Made by a program: the position numbers and the translations under genes
Shown: positions 1 to 10,917 of the stretch, one piece after another
How positions within the stretch are numbered: the stretch's first letter is position 1
Layout of the letters: each line of letters begins with the position of its first letter
Notes under the pieces: model-generated
What the model saw: only the letters and a program-made list of their open reading frames with translations
Database searches by the model: none
Told to the model about the DNA's origin: nothing
Assembly: GCA_035048495.1 (NCBI GenBank)
Contig: CM068553.1
Location: 10,347,259-10,411,258, forward strand
DNA: 64,000 bases
Source of the DNA: Euptelea pleiosperma
Lineage: Eukaryota; Streptophyta; Magnoliopsida; Ranunculales; Eupteleaceae
Reading direction: 5' to 3'

Positions 1-396
1 CCACATTTCTAATTTTTGTTCATATACATGTAGCTTTATATTATTATTTTCTTATTTTTATCAGTGATTTGAGAGGATTGAAGGTACAAGAATAAATAAT
101 CATTTCGTTTGCAAGCTTTGATTTATTTTTCGACATTTACATTGATTTGCCGATGTTTATGATTTTTTTTGGAATGGATATGACATTCAAGAATGAGTAT
201 TAACCTAATTAATTGATGTGTTTTAGATCTTAACAGCAATATAACTGAATTTGTTTATGCTTTATTTCTAGTTTAACCCTACCTCACCTCTCGGACCATG
301 CGTCTAGGTTGTGGACTTCGAGTTGGACTGAGATGTCATGGGTTATAGATCCAGTAGAGTATTGGAGCATGACAAAAGATCAAGAATTGATAGAAA
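1..396. other. AT-rich flank, no gene seen
   Basis: No coding frame or recognisable repeat end is visible. It ends at the A that precedes the minus-strand Helitron 3' terminus. Confidence 0.5.
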
Positions 397-1958
397 CTAG
401 TATTTTTGCCCGTGCTAAGCACGAATATTCGATTTTCTAAAAAAAATTTCTTTTAAAAAATACATCAGTACTCAAGATGTTAAATCTTGATTGAATGACT
501 AAGATTCATGATCTCATTTTATAACTATGCCCGACTTCATCTATTTTTATATATTTTATTGTGTTTTTTTTCATCCCTTATATGGGTGTGAAACAACAGA
601 GTGACTTGCAAGGTCCACAATGATTTCGATGGAGATTTATTGCAATGGTTCAAAATTTTGATTCAACTACGACATAATTTTTAATGCACAATAAATAGAA
701 ATTTGACTATTTGGTGGTTGTCAAACTATGTCAAGTTGATAGAATTTTGAGTCGGCTCACAAATTGTAAAGCTCCATCCCTTTTTAGTAGAATTGGTGTT
801 ATTTTGCAGGTTGTCATCATATTTTTTATAATCAATTATTTGTAGTACTCTTTATTGATTTCCCTTGTTAAAGAAAGTTTCAATGAATCAGGCATGGAGT
901 TGCCTTGAACTTCACTTTTTACTCCTATATATACTAAAATCTTTAACCCAACCAAACAAAAAGAAGCACGACATACCGATGAACTGATATTATGCATATC
1001 AATTATAGAAGGTTTTAATTCTGTATCTCTATGAAGATTCCATCCACCCTGACAATAACTAACAACAATATAATAGTAAATCTCAGCAAGCGTATAGAGT
1101 CAATTAAATTTTGGCATCAATGGAGTAGTAGAAAAATTCTAAAGCGAAATTGGTACCATAAAAAAGAAACCTTACATGGGCAAAAAAGATTTGGACACAT
1201 TGTCTTTCCTCATTTTATATATCGATAATATTTGATCATTCTCTACTACGTCAACACTAAGATTATTTTTGAAGGATTTTATTGTTTGTTTTTTGAAAGA
1301 TTCCGATTAATGAAATCTTCAAGGTTTCTTGCAGCAGATAATATAATCTTGGTGGATGCGATTGTCAGGTGATTTTGGTAGCTATAGTGCAGGCTGAGAA
1401 GAGAAAGAGTTGAAGAAAGAATAGACATTTTTGAAAATGGAAGAGATATGTTATAATTAATTAAATGTGTTTTTGAAATTAATTTCTTTTTCATCTTTTA
1501 AAGTGGAATGTAAACCTTAAAGGAAAGACATTTTGAGATTAAATGCGTTTTTGAAATTAATTTTCTTTTCATCTTCTCAAATGAAGTGAAAATCTTAAAG
1601 GAAAAATGTTTTGGGATTAAATACATTTTTTAGATTAATTGCATTTTCATCTTTTCAAATGGAGAGAAAACCTTAAAGGAAAGACGTTTTATTTGAAAAA
1701 TAAAACAAATGGTATGAAGGAGATGTTTTGCTTAAGAAAAAATTTAAGAAGGTAAGAGAGAATTAATGAGTAGATTAATGAGAATTAAAAGAAGAAAAGA
1801 TTGAATTACTAACAAAGTCTAAATTACCCTTAATTTTTAGTTACTTTAGGTAAGGTGTGAATAATTTTTTTTGAAAAAGTCAAAAAAGTTGAGGAGAGAG
1901 CTACGTGGATGAAAGAGAAAACTTTCTCTATGCGTTAGCTTTAGTATAGATATATAGA
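397..1958 (-). mobile_element. Helitron, non-autonomous, about 1.56 kb
   Basis: Read on the minus strand the element begins TCTATATATCTATACTAAAG at 1958 and ends CTAG at 397. It lies between a host A and a host T, as expected of Helitrons. The 3' terminus has the typical hairpin CGTGCTTAGCACG about a dozen bases before CTAG. No Rep/helicase coding sequence is visible, so it would depend on an autonomous partner. The interior holds a 78-bp tandem repeat. Both ends are read directly; the family assignment is from known Helitron end structure. Confidence 0.8.
1461..1694. repeat. 78-bp tandem repeat, three copies, inside the Helitron
   Basis: Units start at 1461, 1539 and 1617 with TTAAATGYGTTTTTGAAATT or a close variant. 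Each carries a CATCTTYTCAAATG-like core and CTTAAAGGAAAGA. The exact 78-bp period of the first two units shows tandem duplication; the third is more diverged. Confidence 0.8.
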
Positions 1959-2940
1959 TTGTTGATTAATGAGTAAAAAGAAGTTATAAACATTAAGTGA
2001 TAGATATTTTGTTTCTTAATATAGGAGATTAATAATTTAAATGAATATGAAAAGTATTCTTTTATTTATGCTTAGAAAATTTATGATTAAATTTACATCG
2101 AGACCTACCGTCAATATAATATTCTTGGCTTCTCAATTAGATGCATTAAGTAATCTTATTATTTAAACTTTATCTTCAAAAATATATTAATTGACGCATT
2201 GATTTATGTTTGTTTTTGTGAAATCTGTTAGACAAGAAATTTGAAATTAAGTTACAATATTTATGTCCAAGCAACATTATAAAAAATTAGGTTCGAGGCT
2301 TGCAATAAAATTTTTAGAGATGAACAATAAAATTTACCAAAACTATATCTCAAATCTAAAGAATTCACGAACAGTGAAACTTTAAACTATGTAATTTTTT
2401 TTTACAAGAAGACTAATCAAAGCTCAAGAACAAAATGATGTTGTTTTACTTACATGAAATAGTTATATGTATGCATAATTGTCCAACAAAGGCTCTACTA
2501 TAGGTTAAAATAATGTTTCAACAAAGAGACAAGCTAAAAATTAGATCTGTTTGAACAATTATTGTAATTCGTAAATAAATAAGAAGAAAATTTTATGTTA
2601 GATACTGATGATGAATAATCTTTATTTTTGTCAAATCATATTTAGCTTATGTTGTATTAATTTTAAAGTAGTTAAGTCATGGTTGCTTTGTGACATTGTA
2701 GTCTTTACTTTATTTAATATAGTCCTGTCAATGTTTATTAGACGAGTCTTTATGTAACTTTTTTATTTTTCTGTGTTAAGTGATCTATTATTGCTAACAT
2801 TATAATATTTATTATATTAAGTCAAAAAAGCAACCCATTGTATTCTAACACGGTTTCTAATCTTGTAACATCTAACTATGAATGAGAAAAATAAGTAAAA
2901 GAAATAAAAAAAAATCTTGAATATTTTTTTATAAAACTAG
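1959..2940. other. AT-rich intergenic DNA, nothing recognised
   Basis: Very AT-rich with stops in all frames. No repeat ends, tRNA-like boxes or coding homology could be recognised. Confidence 0.5.
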
Positions 2941-2943
2941 CTA

Positions 2944-3365
2944 GTCTTTCTAGTTATCTTTTGTGAGGGTTTCTAAACAGTCTTGAGTGTAAGACCACTG
3001 TAAGCTAGAGTCCCTGCGGAACCTTACATTAAAGAAGAACTTAGGCCAGCTGAGATGCTTGTGAGGGTTAGTTGCTATAATGCCACCACATATTGTAGAA
3101 CTTAGGCACTTTCAAGAGTCTTCAAAACTAGTGTTTTGAGTTCTCCTTTGTGACGGTTCCTAAACGCTTCGAGTGTAAGACCAGCGTAAGTCAAAGTCTC
3201 CATTGGACCTTATATTGAAGAAAAACTCAAGCCAATCGTAAGCTAAAATCCCTACATGCATTTTAGTTGAAGTATCAATTAACGCTAGTGTCAAGTGACT
3301 AGCTGCGAGGCCCCCGAGGATTAGCATCTATAGTGCCACCACATATCATAGAGTTTAAACACTTG
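2944..3365 (+). repeat. Two diverged direct copies of a roughly 190-bp unit
   Basis: Copy one (about 2944-3110) and copy two (about 3129-3365) share the order: TTTGTGAGGGTTYCTAAAC, CGAGTGTAAGACC, a TTATATTGAAGAA-like block, and GCCACCACATAT. Their origin is unknown. They may be part of an old retroelement or a local duplication. Confidence 0.6.
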
Positions 3366-3410
3366 CATTCTACTTTTTTTAAGGCTTCAAATGTCAAAAT
3401 GGGTAGATTT

Positions 3411-3505
3411 TTAATGAGGATGATCTCCATGGTGAAAAAATTATCCTCACAAAAAAACAGCCCTTAAATAATCTCCTCGTGGGCCCCATGACCATGTGTC
3501 ATTAT
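3411..3505 (+). mobile_element. Fragment of the GAGGATGATCTCC foldback MITE family
   Basis: It shows the family signatures GAGGATGATCTCC, AATTATCCTCAC and a right end GGGCCCCATGACCATGTGTC. Only one end is preserved. A fuller copy of the same family follows at 3561. Confidence 0.6.
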
Positions 3506-3560
3506 ATGTGTCACAAAACGATGCGTCAACTATATGGATTAGAATAGGTTAACTCATAAT

Positions 3561-3862
3561 ATGACACATGGTCGTGGGGCCCTTACGGGTTATTTTGGCG
3601 ATATATTTTTCTCAACGTGGATATAAACCTTCTAAAAAATCAACCCCTTCTGACATTTCTAACCTTATATTACCGTTAAAGTTTTGGGATACGGGTGGGC
3701 GTTTTACTAGAGGTTTCTATTGTATCAATCTACCCCATCAAATGTTAGAAGTTTCAGAAAGTGCTGATTTTTTGTCAGGATGATCTGCATGGTGAGGAGA
3801 TCATATTCACCAAGATAAGCCCTTAATTCATCTGCATGTGGGTTCCACGATCATGTGTCATT
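3561..3862. mobile_element. Foldback MITE, ATGACACATGRTCGTGG ends
   Basis: The left end ATGACACATGGTCGTGGGGC is matched by the reverse complement of the right end (CCACGATCATGTGTCAT). Internal signatures are AGGATGATCTGCATGG and TTTCTAACCTTATATTACCG. Relatives lie at 7820, 22187, 41581 and 54438. No clear target duplication was found. Confidence 0.65.
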
Positions 3863-4040
3863 TTAAAAATCACAAAAGCATGTGCCAAACTAGGCACGTG
3901 CCACCCACTATCTCTAGCATCTCAGAAGACGGATTGGAATCCATGAATTTAAGGTTTAGGCTTCCATAATTCGAATATAGTTCGTTCTAGTTGTTTCGTT
4001 GAACAATTCATTGTCCAAACTAGCAAAAGAATATACTTAT

Positions 4041-4366
4041 GTACCGTTTTAATGCTCAGAAAATAACATCTGTTATTATAACGGATTTGGATCTCCCCCG
4101 TTACGTTATGTACCGTTTTAACGCTCAGAAATAACATCCGTTATTATAACGGCCGTTATTTTCCATTATAACGAAAAGAACGACTTATTTTCTGAGAAAA
4201 TTTGAGAAAAAAAACGCCCCTTATTTTTTTATTGAAATTTTGATTTTAGCGCCATTTTTTCCCTGTTATTTTCTGTTTTTGCCCCTAAGCGTTACAATTC
4301 GTTATAAAGGAAAATGGAAATTCCCCCAGTCCGTTATACCGTTATAACGGACCTTTTTAAACCTTG
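4041..4366. mobile_element. Degraded hAT-type MITE of the CAAGGTTTAAA family
   Basis: The right end reads TTTTTAAACCTTG at 4366. The interior is typical of the family: repeated TTATAACGG, AACGGCCGTTA, CGCCATTTTTTCCC and CCCCCAGTCCGTTA. The left end is rearranged, with GTACCGTTTTAAYGCTCAGA present twice (4041 and 4109), and no left TIR is seen. Intact relatives are at 10086, 13159, 32826 and 36893. Confidence 0.65.
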
Positions 4367-5625
4367 CCGAAAAGTCTACTGCTTACGTCTTACAACCATG
4401 AGTTGCATGATCTGTGGTGTTAGACCCTGTAAATCATTTAAAAAAAAGTTCATGAATCACCCATCGATCTCATGGTGTAGAATATGATTTGGACTTGAAT
4501 GGTCAACCCCTAATTTTACTAGCTCAACCTGGAAAGATAGAGCGGTCCACGAATGCAATAATCATGTTATTGGGCTGGGTTCGGTTTGCAATGAGCTCTA
4601 TCGAAGCCCAGTCAGGAGCATAATTAGCTAGGCCCAAGCCTGGTCAACATTAGATTTGGGCTAGGATAACCTTTATTTTTGTCAATACTTAAGCCCAAGG
4701 TCGCTCAGCCCATTTATCTAGTGGGTCTTAAATAATCACATAACAAGCGAAGCCCAAGAATACATGTTAGACTGGACCTAAAAGCCCAGTTAGTTTATTG
4801 GGCAAAACTTATGCCAGGATGGACCTGACGTGCACTTAGCTGGACAATTGCCTAGTTGGCATAGTCTAGCTGGCAAAAAAATTGAAGTGGTATAATTTCT
4901 CGTGTGGCATGCTTCCAATTTGAAGGTGGGATTTGTGCCTGACACGATGTCGTGCTGGATATGATGTTTGCAAGTGCGGGGCCAGCATTTTTACTTGCCA
5001 CACTTCACAAAGGATGGGGGAGGTCAGATATTGTACTTACAGTGATCAACAAAATGTATTACAGAAAAAAGATTTGTTTGTTAGTTCCCTGTATGCAATG
5101 ATCCATTTCTGTACACTTTGCTTGGCCAAAGGATCAGAAAATTGAAGGCAGTGGAAGAGTATGTCATTGAAGTCGTTCAACCCTCTAGCGTAATCTAAGA
5201 GTGACCGATTATTTTACTGAGCTCCTAATAGTCCACCGGCAAAATTGGCCGCTCGCAATATCCCGCAAGGAATCTCCTGCTAGTTCTTGGGGGCAACCAA
5301 AATGAAAATTAAAATGTTCAGTCCTCTTTCGATAGCTTTAGCTTCTGCCTCATTAGAATCAGCCTTCTCGATAGGGCTGAAAATCACCTTCAAATTGAGC
5401 CTCTCTCATCCCCAACTCCAGTACATTTCTGGGACAAATTAGCAAAGATTAAGAGAACTTCTCCCATGAAGAGTGGAGTTATAGAGCCATCGTCGGACCA
5501 AATAAAAGTGATGTAGTCTAAGAAACTCTTTAAGCTTGCACTTGAGATATAAAAGAATTTCTTAGTGCCCTCTCCCCAATGTAAACAATGTACTTTAAGG
5601 ATTTTTGTTTCTAATTAAGGAAAAG
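4367..5625. other. Region downstream of the PPR gene, no gene seen
   Basis: Short frames at 4933-5145 and elsewhere resemble nothing known. Between about 4590 and 4810 the word AGCCCA/TGGGCT recurs, like the repeat at 30900. The PPR transcript's 3' end must lie just below 5626 but no clear polyadenylation signal stands out. Confidence 0.4.
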
Positions 5626-7359
5626 TCAAGTTGATTCCATCCAGCTACATCCAGGTATCTTGGTCAATCCCTTATCTCCCATCACCTTTCTCAATCTCTT
5701 GGCATCATCCCACCTCTCAACAGAGGCATAGATATTAGCTAGAAGAGAATAGTACCCACTTGTCTCAGGTTCCAGCTCAATGCAATGTTGAGCCGCAATC
5801 TCCCCAAGCTCGACATTGCAATGTAATCTACAAGCAAGAAGCAAGGCTCCCCAGACCCCAGCATGAGGTTGCATTGGCATACTCCTTATCAGCTCAAGTG
5901 CCTCTTCGAGTCGTCCAGCACGTCCGAGAAGATCGACCATGATTCCATAGTGATCAGCTGAGGGAACAAGTCCATGCTTATTCATCATGGAAGTGAAGCT
6001 TTGATACCCTTCTTCAACCAAACCCGCATGGTTGTAGGCAGTTAAAATCCCAGTGATGGTAACTGCATTTGGGCAGATTTTTGCGTCTGCCATCTCTTCA
6101 AACAACCTAATTGCCTCAAGAGCTTTCCCATTTATGCCACAGCCCAATATCATCGCACTATATGCAACTACATCTGTCCTTCTCAAGCCATGAAATAACT
6201 CATATGCCTTGTCAATGCAACCACATTTAGCATACAAGTCGATTAGAGCAGTAGCCAGATGATCATCCAATTCAATCCCAACTTTACTCATATATGCCTC
6301 AATCCATAACCCAAATCTCAAGTCCCCCAATTGAGAACAAGCAGATAAAACACTAACGAAAGTCATCTCATCGGGCTGCACATGTACATTGGGTTTCCGC
6401 ATTTTGTTAAATAGTTGAATGGCTTCCTTGGGTTGGCTGTTTTGAGCATAGCAAGCAATCAGGGCATTCCATGACAGCAGATCTTTCTCGCCCATCTGAT
6501 CAAAGAGCTCGCGAGCAGAATCAACGTCTCCACATTTTGAGTACCCAGAAATCATTGTAATCCAAGAAACATTGCTTCTTTCGGGCATGTCATTGAACAA
6601 TCTCCTTGCTGCTTTGATATCCCCACAATCGACATAGCCACTAATCATTGAATTCCAAGAAGCCGAATTTCTCTCTGGCATCTGCTCAAACAAAGAACTC
6701 GCTCGGCCCACATCCCCTGCTTTTGCATACCCTGAAATCATTGAGTTCCAAGAAATCACGTCTTTCATCGGAATTTCATTGAAAACAGTCTGTGCCTTTG
6801 TTAATTCCCCTGCTTTCAAATACCCGGATAGAATTGAGTTCCATGAAACCACATTTCGCTCCGGCATCTCATCAAACACTCTCTGCGCAATTCCGATATC
6901 GCCCAATTTTGAATACAAATCAACAAGAGCCGTTTGCACGTAAACATCGCAATTGTACCCATACTTATGAACCTGAGAATGAATTGCCATCCCAGCAATC
7001 TTTTCCGAAATCCGAGCGCATGCCTTGAGAGCGGCCGACACGGCAAATGTGCTTGGACAGGGTCCAATTCGCTGCATTCTGACATAAAGAGCAACAGCAT
7101 CTTTGAATCGACCATGCTGGGAGAAGTATCGAATCGTGCAAGCCCATGAGAAGACATCTGGGTTTCGCAATTGATCGAATAACTGTTGGGCGTATCGACC
7201 GCTGGTTTGAGAGGAATTGAAGGCAGAGAGGGTGACTCGATGAAGCAAAACGGGTTCGAGGTGGTTAAGACCGTTGGTGAGGATTTGAGCGTGGATTTGC
7301 TTGGCTTGATTAGCAGTTTCACATCTCTTTAACAAGGATGTCAGTTGGGAGACCAGCAT
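5626..7359 (-). CDS. Pentatricopeptide repeat protein, PLS class, E subgroup
   Basis: An intronless 577-residue protein. PPR proteins of this class bind organelle RNA in a sequence-specific way, and E-class members usually act in C-to-U RNA editing in mitochondria or plastids. The first about 60 residues are the usual start of the class (KQIHAQILTNGL at 20-31), with no sharp targeting signal visible by eye. PLS motifs fill about 65-500. A run of near-identical 31-residue short motifs lies at 170-300, each with SWNSMISGY, AGD or CGD, and MPER. The E motif covers about 502-577 (WGALLLACRLH to GCSWMEST). The chain stops right after E, with no E+ or DYW deaminase domain, so editing would need a DYW partner. 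Size and order resemble Arabidopsis AT4G22760 from memory; this was not checked. The frame is open throughout and a TATA box lies about 95 bp upstream of the ATG, so it looks functional. Confidence 0.93.
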   Translation of the reverse strand: MLVSQLTSLLKRCETANQAKQIHAQILTNGLNHLEPVLLHRVTLSAFNSSQTSGRYAQQLFDQLRNPDVFSWACTIRYFSQHGRFKDAVALYVRMQRIGPCPSTFAVSAALKACARISEKIAGMAIHSQVHKYGYNCDVYVQTALVDLYSKLGDIGIAQRVFDEMPERNVVSWNSILSGYLKAGELTKAQTVFNEIPMKDVISWNSMISGYAKAGDVGRASSLFEQMPERNSASWNSMISGYVDCGDIKAARRLFNDMPERSNVSWITMISGYSKCGDVDSARELFDQMGEKDLLSWNALIACYAQNSQPKEAIQLFNKMRKPNVHVQPDEMTFVSVLSACSQLGDLRFGLWIEAYMSKVGIELDDHLATALIDLYAKCGCIDKAYELFHGLRRTDVVAYSAMILGCGINGKALEAIRLFEEMADAKICPNAVTITGILTAYNHAGLVEEGYQSFTSMMNKHGLVPSADHYGIMVDLLGRAGRLEEALELIRSMPMQPHAGVWGALLLACRLHCNVELGEIAAQHCIELEPETSGYYSLLANIYASVERWDDAKRLRKVMGDKGLTKIPGCSWMEST

Positions 7360-7819
7360 TGGAAGTTAAGTTAGTTAAGGATGGACCTTGTTTGGTAGTT
7401 AAAACCGTTAAATCTCTTGGCCTTGGACTCGTTCTTTTAAAGTGTTTGTGTAAGAATATATACAGAAGAAGAGTGTGTAGGGTGGGTGGGCCGACAATCC
7501 TGATCATCTGATTGATGGGCCACCTCTTCTTTGATTGGCATGATCGAGCTGATTTGCAAACATGTTTTTTTTGCATATTTTTTAGGTACTCAATCCAATG
7601 GCTAGAAATTGTCAATCAAGCTGATTCTTGGTATGTGTATCCACCAATGGGTGAGCTAAACCCGCTTAACATCTATACAGTTAGTGGGCCCAAAAAACAT
7701 CCAGACAGAAAAAGTTTTATGGCATTTATAGGAAAAAAATCATTTCTAGAAAACTTATTGAGGGCAACCATAGACACAATAAATGCATAAACATATAGAA
7801 ATGGATAATTATAGTGTCC
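7360..7819. other. PPR promoter region and intergenic DNA
   Basis: Upstream region of the PPR gene. Apart from the TATA-like word no motif could be assigned. The short frames are not convincing genes. Confidence 0.4.
7455..7462 (-). promoter_or_regulatory. Likely TATA box of the PPR gene
   Basis: The minus strand reads TATATATT here, about 95 bp upstream of the PPR start codon, leaving room for a leader of about 60 nt. It is the only strong TATA-like word near the start. Confidence 0.5.
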
Positions 7820-8132
7820 AACCGTGTTTGACACAAACGTGAACTCTGTGGGGCCTACATGGGTGAGTCCCTAGAGCTGATTTTGTGTGAGGATGATCTC
7901 CTCACCATTGAAATCATCCACAAAAAATAAAAATCAGGCCAGTCTAAGTTTTCTGACCCCACCAAAATGTGCTCTTCATTCTAAGCTGTTCATCTGAAGA
8001 GCAAATTTAGTGGGGTCAGAAAATTCAGAATGATCTGAGTTCTTTTAGGATGATAAGGAGATCATCCTCACCCAAAATCAGCCCTAGGGGCTTTCCCATG
8101 TGGGCCCACAGCTTCTTATGAGTCAAACCACC
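7820..8132. mobile_element. Near-complete palindromic MITE upstream of the PPR gene
   Basis: Both halves pair along the whole length. GTTTGAC near 7825 pairs with GTCAAAC at 8122-8128. GAGCTGATTTTGTGTGAGGA pairs with TCCTCACCCAAAATCAGCCC. In the middle TTTTCTGACCCCACCAAAAT pairs with a matching block beginning TTTAGTGGGGTCAG. The transcript would fold into a hairpin of about 300 nt. Family mates lie at 3561 and 54438. No transposase and no clear TSD were seen. Confidence 0.8.
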
Positions 8133-8486
8133 GGTGACCTTACAACAATCGTATAGAAATAAGGGGAAATCTAGACATACAACACCTACTTGGTCAGGTG
8201 GTTGGCATAGTAAATCTGGACCGACGCCCACGTCATCCCGCGATACCCAAGTCAGAAGAATTGTCTCAACCCGGCCCATTTGAATGCGTACCCTACCCTC
8301 ATGGGAGGTCATGTGGGTATGAAACTCTCTATGTTGTGACACGTGTCAATTTATAACATACTGTTTTCCTTTGATAGCAACAAAATTGTTCTTTAAGAGA
8401 ACAAATTAATGATACAGATCAAGAGAGATGCTTGTCACCATCATCATCTTCGCCTTATCCCTCAGTACTTGAGAAAAAAATTCACT

Positions 8487-8650
8487 GGTCCCACTTTGAA
8501 GGTCCCCTCCCAAAATGTTTGACACGTATACCCTTTGTTAACCACCCTTAACTAACTAACCAAGGTTTAACATGAGTTAGGTTTAGGCCTTGACGTACGT
8601 GTCAGACATTTTGGGAGGGGAATCTTCAAAGTTTGAAGGTCCCCGGGACC
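8487..8650. repeat. Foldback element with GGTCCC...CCCTCCCAAAATGT arms
   Basis: The left arm GGTCCCCTCCCAAAATGTTT pairs with the reverse complement of the right arm (ACATTTTGGGAGGGGAATCT). The loop carries TTAACCACCCTTAACTAACT. An inverted half copy lies at 8807-8919. Confidence 0.75.
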
Positions 8651-8660
8651 AGCTAATCTT

Positions 8661-9004
8661 TTCCCTCAGTACTTAGGGGATGTTGTACGTCATTGCGGAT
8701 GCCATTAGGGGATGCCCTAGTACGTGGGGCCATTTGTAAAGAACATCTCTCTTTGGTCATCAAATTGCCGAGTCGACTTCTCACTGATTCGTGTTAACGT
8801 AATCCAGCCTAAACCTAACCCATGTTAAACCTTGGTTAGTTAGTTAAGGGTGGTTAACAAAAGGTACGTGTCAAACATTTTGGGAGGGGAACCTTCAAAG
8901 TTTGAAGGTCCGCGGGACCATTGGAGTACTTAGGGGATGTGGTGCGTCAGGGGATGCCCTAGCTTACGTGGGGTCCATTTATAACTGCACCATCTCTTCA
9001 ATGT
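8661..9004. repeat. Direct repeat and inverted half copy of the 8487 element
   Basis: CAGTACTTAGGGGATGTTGT to GGGGATGCCCTAGTACGTGG at 8665-8735 recurs with a deletion at about 8922-8985. Between them, 8807-8919 is the reverse complement of the left half of the 8487 foldback element, ending GTCCGCGGGACC. This looks like local duplication around a foldback element. Confidence 0.6.
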
Positions 9005-9306
9005 AGTACATCAATTTGGGAGAATGATGTAGCATGAGTCAAATCAATGTGAAGATATTGGCATAAATTCTTATTACATCTGTTGCCAACTTGACCTAAC
9101 CCTCCTCCTTTTTCTAGGATTAAGACTAGCAATGTAGCGACGAAAAATGCCACATAAAGTAAAGTTCAAGATAGATACATGTGATAAGATGAAATCATGA
9201 TTTAAAGCTGAGTATAAGCACCGACTAATTGTCAAGTCTCATGACTCCTACATAGGACAACAATGAGCATGCTCATTTGCTACATACACAAGACTTGATA
9301 CAAAAG
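9005..9306 (+). repeat. Segmental duplication, copy A (uninterrupted)
   Basis: Shares AGCATGAGTCAAATCAATG, AAGTTCAAGATAGATACATG, GATAAGATGAAATCATGATT and CACAAGACTT with copy B at about 10045-11315. Here AGTCAAAT (9037-9044) occurs once. In copy B it is duplicated around a MITE. Confidence 0.8.
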
Positions 9307-10044
9307 ATAAGAAGGAACTGTTTTATTAGGGTTACGTGGCAAATAGGAAGTTGTTTGGGAAATTTTGGCAATTAAGTATTTTTTTTGGTTCTTATAAAAA
9401 ATCTAAAAATAAAATAAAATATCAGGTGGTTGATATGAAGTTTTCTACGAGTAAATTGTATGTGATGTTTCTCATGTGTTTAGCTTAGCTGTAGTATGAT
9501 GTCATCGGCACATGTGCAATCAGTGGTCATTTCTCTTTATCATGATTATAGATAGGTAGGTTATGTTTCATTTAGAGCAAGTGAGATCAGAACCTCCATT
9601 ACAATTATGACGACTTTTCTGAGTCACCCGAGCTAGTTTTTTTCTTAAGAAGTCGAGTCTCCCTCCAGTGAAGTCAGTGAAGCTTTAGGGTTTTATATTC
9701 AAGATAACTCAGATCAACTTACGTTACTCGACTCCAAGATTTGAAAATAAATCTTATTTTATGGATCTTTAGGTGGTACGTGTACAACCCTGAGTGAAGG
9801 CCACTCTTGGGCACACACAACAACAAAATTATTTTATTTTAAGAAAACAAATTAAAGATGTAGTTCAAGATATATGCATTTCGCGCACAAATGTCCGATC
9901 TCCAATCTGTCAAATCCGTTATACTCCACTTTGAATTGCATTTCCTGGAACATATTATCTGTCCGAATTAACCAATGCAGCAAATTATGCTTATAGGGAT
10001 TGCTCTAACCAACTTTGCCCACTTATCCCTGCCTCCCTGTGATG
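9307..10044. other. Intergenic, no gene seen
   Basis: One block near 9343 (CAAATAGGAAGTTGTTTGGG and the bases after it) recurs in diverged form near 12460. Nothing else could be assigned. Confidence 0.4.
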
Positions 10045-10085
10045 CAATGCGCCATTTTGGGAGAACGCTATAGCATGAGTCAAAT

Positions 10086-10375
10086 CAAGGTTTAAAAAAC
10101 GGCCGTTATTAGACCTCCCCGTTACATTACGTACCGTTAAAATGGGATAAAAGTAACGGCCGTTATTTTCGAAAAATATTTGTGAAAATAAGACCGGCTG
10201 TTTTTCCGTTATTTTTCGTTTTTGAAAATCAAAATTCAAAATCTGAATTTCAACGCCATTTTTTTCTCACTTTTTCCATTTTTGCTCGAGTGTTTTTTTG
10301 TTATAAGGGCCGTCAAAAGTAAAAACGGTAACACCCCAGTCCGTTACACCTGTTGTAGGCCCCCTTTAAACCTTG
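10086..10375. mobile_element. Intact hAT-type MITE, CAAGGTTTAAA family, TSD AGTCAAAT
   Basis: A 290-bp element starting CAAGGTTTAAAAAACGGCC and ending in the reverse complement of CAAGGTTTAAAGGGGGCC. It is flanked by exact 8-bp duplications AGTCAAAT at 10078-10085 and 10376-10383. Copy A of the host duplication has a single AGTCAAAT, the empty site. An 8-bp TSD and CA-ended TIRs of this form are the hAT pattern. There is no coding capacity. The interior is rich in AACGG/CCGTT words. Confidence 0.92.
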
Positions 10376-10917
10376 AGTCAAATCAATGATCGAATTTGGA
10401 TTTATGTGAGGAGATTGACATGATCTTTTACAACAACTATCAACCTGATGTAACCCTCCTAGCTCCTTTACCTGGGGATGGGAGTGGCCATGTGTAATGA
10501 AAGAAAACACTACATAAAGTGAAGTTCAAGATAGATACATCTGATAAGATGAAATCATGATTTAAAGTTGAGTTTAGGTAACTACTACTTGTCAGTCTCA
10601 TGACTCTCACATAGGATATTTCTAATCTCCGTTGATCAAAATAAATGTGATCATGATCAAAACTATAATCAGATGGTCGAGATCATCTAATCCACGTGTC
10701 TTTCAATCAAGGGGTTCTCCTTGATGAACCCATAATTTGATGGGTCTTGACTCTCTTCCAGTCCAACCATGTCACTTATTGAGCTTAGCATTGGGTAACT
10801 TTTTCTTTTCTCATAGTGAATTCATGAGAAGACAACCTATGTAATTGCATACGTGCTTGCTCAGACGAGTTTGAGCCTTTCAAGTGTGCAGCAACGTTGG
10901 GCAAGTTACCCAACACC

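Noticed and set aside
1461..1694. CRISPR-like spacing of repeats
   Set aside because: The units are directly adjacent 78-bp tandem copies without spacers, inside a plant Helitron.
6816..7322. A 168-codon minus-strand frame within the PPR gene
   Set aside because: Out-of-frame shadow of the PPR coding sequence.
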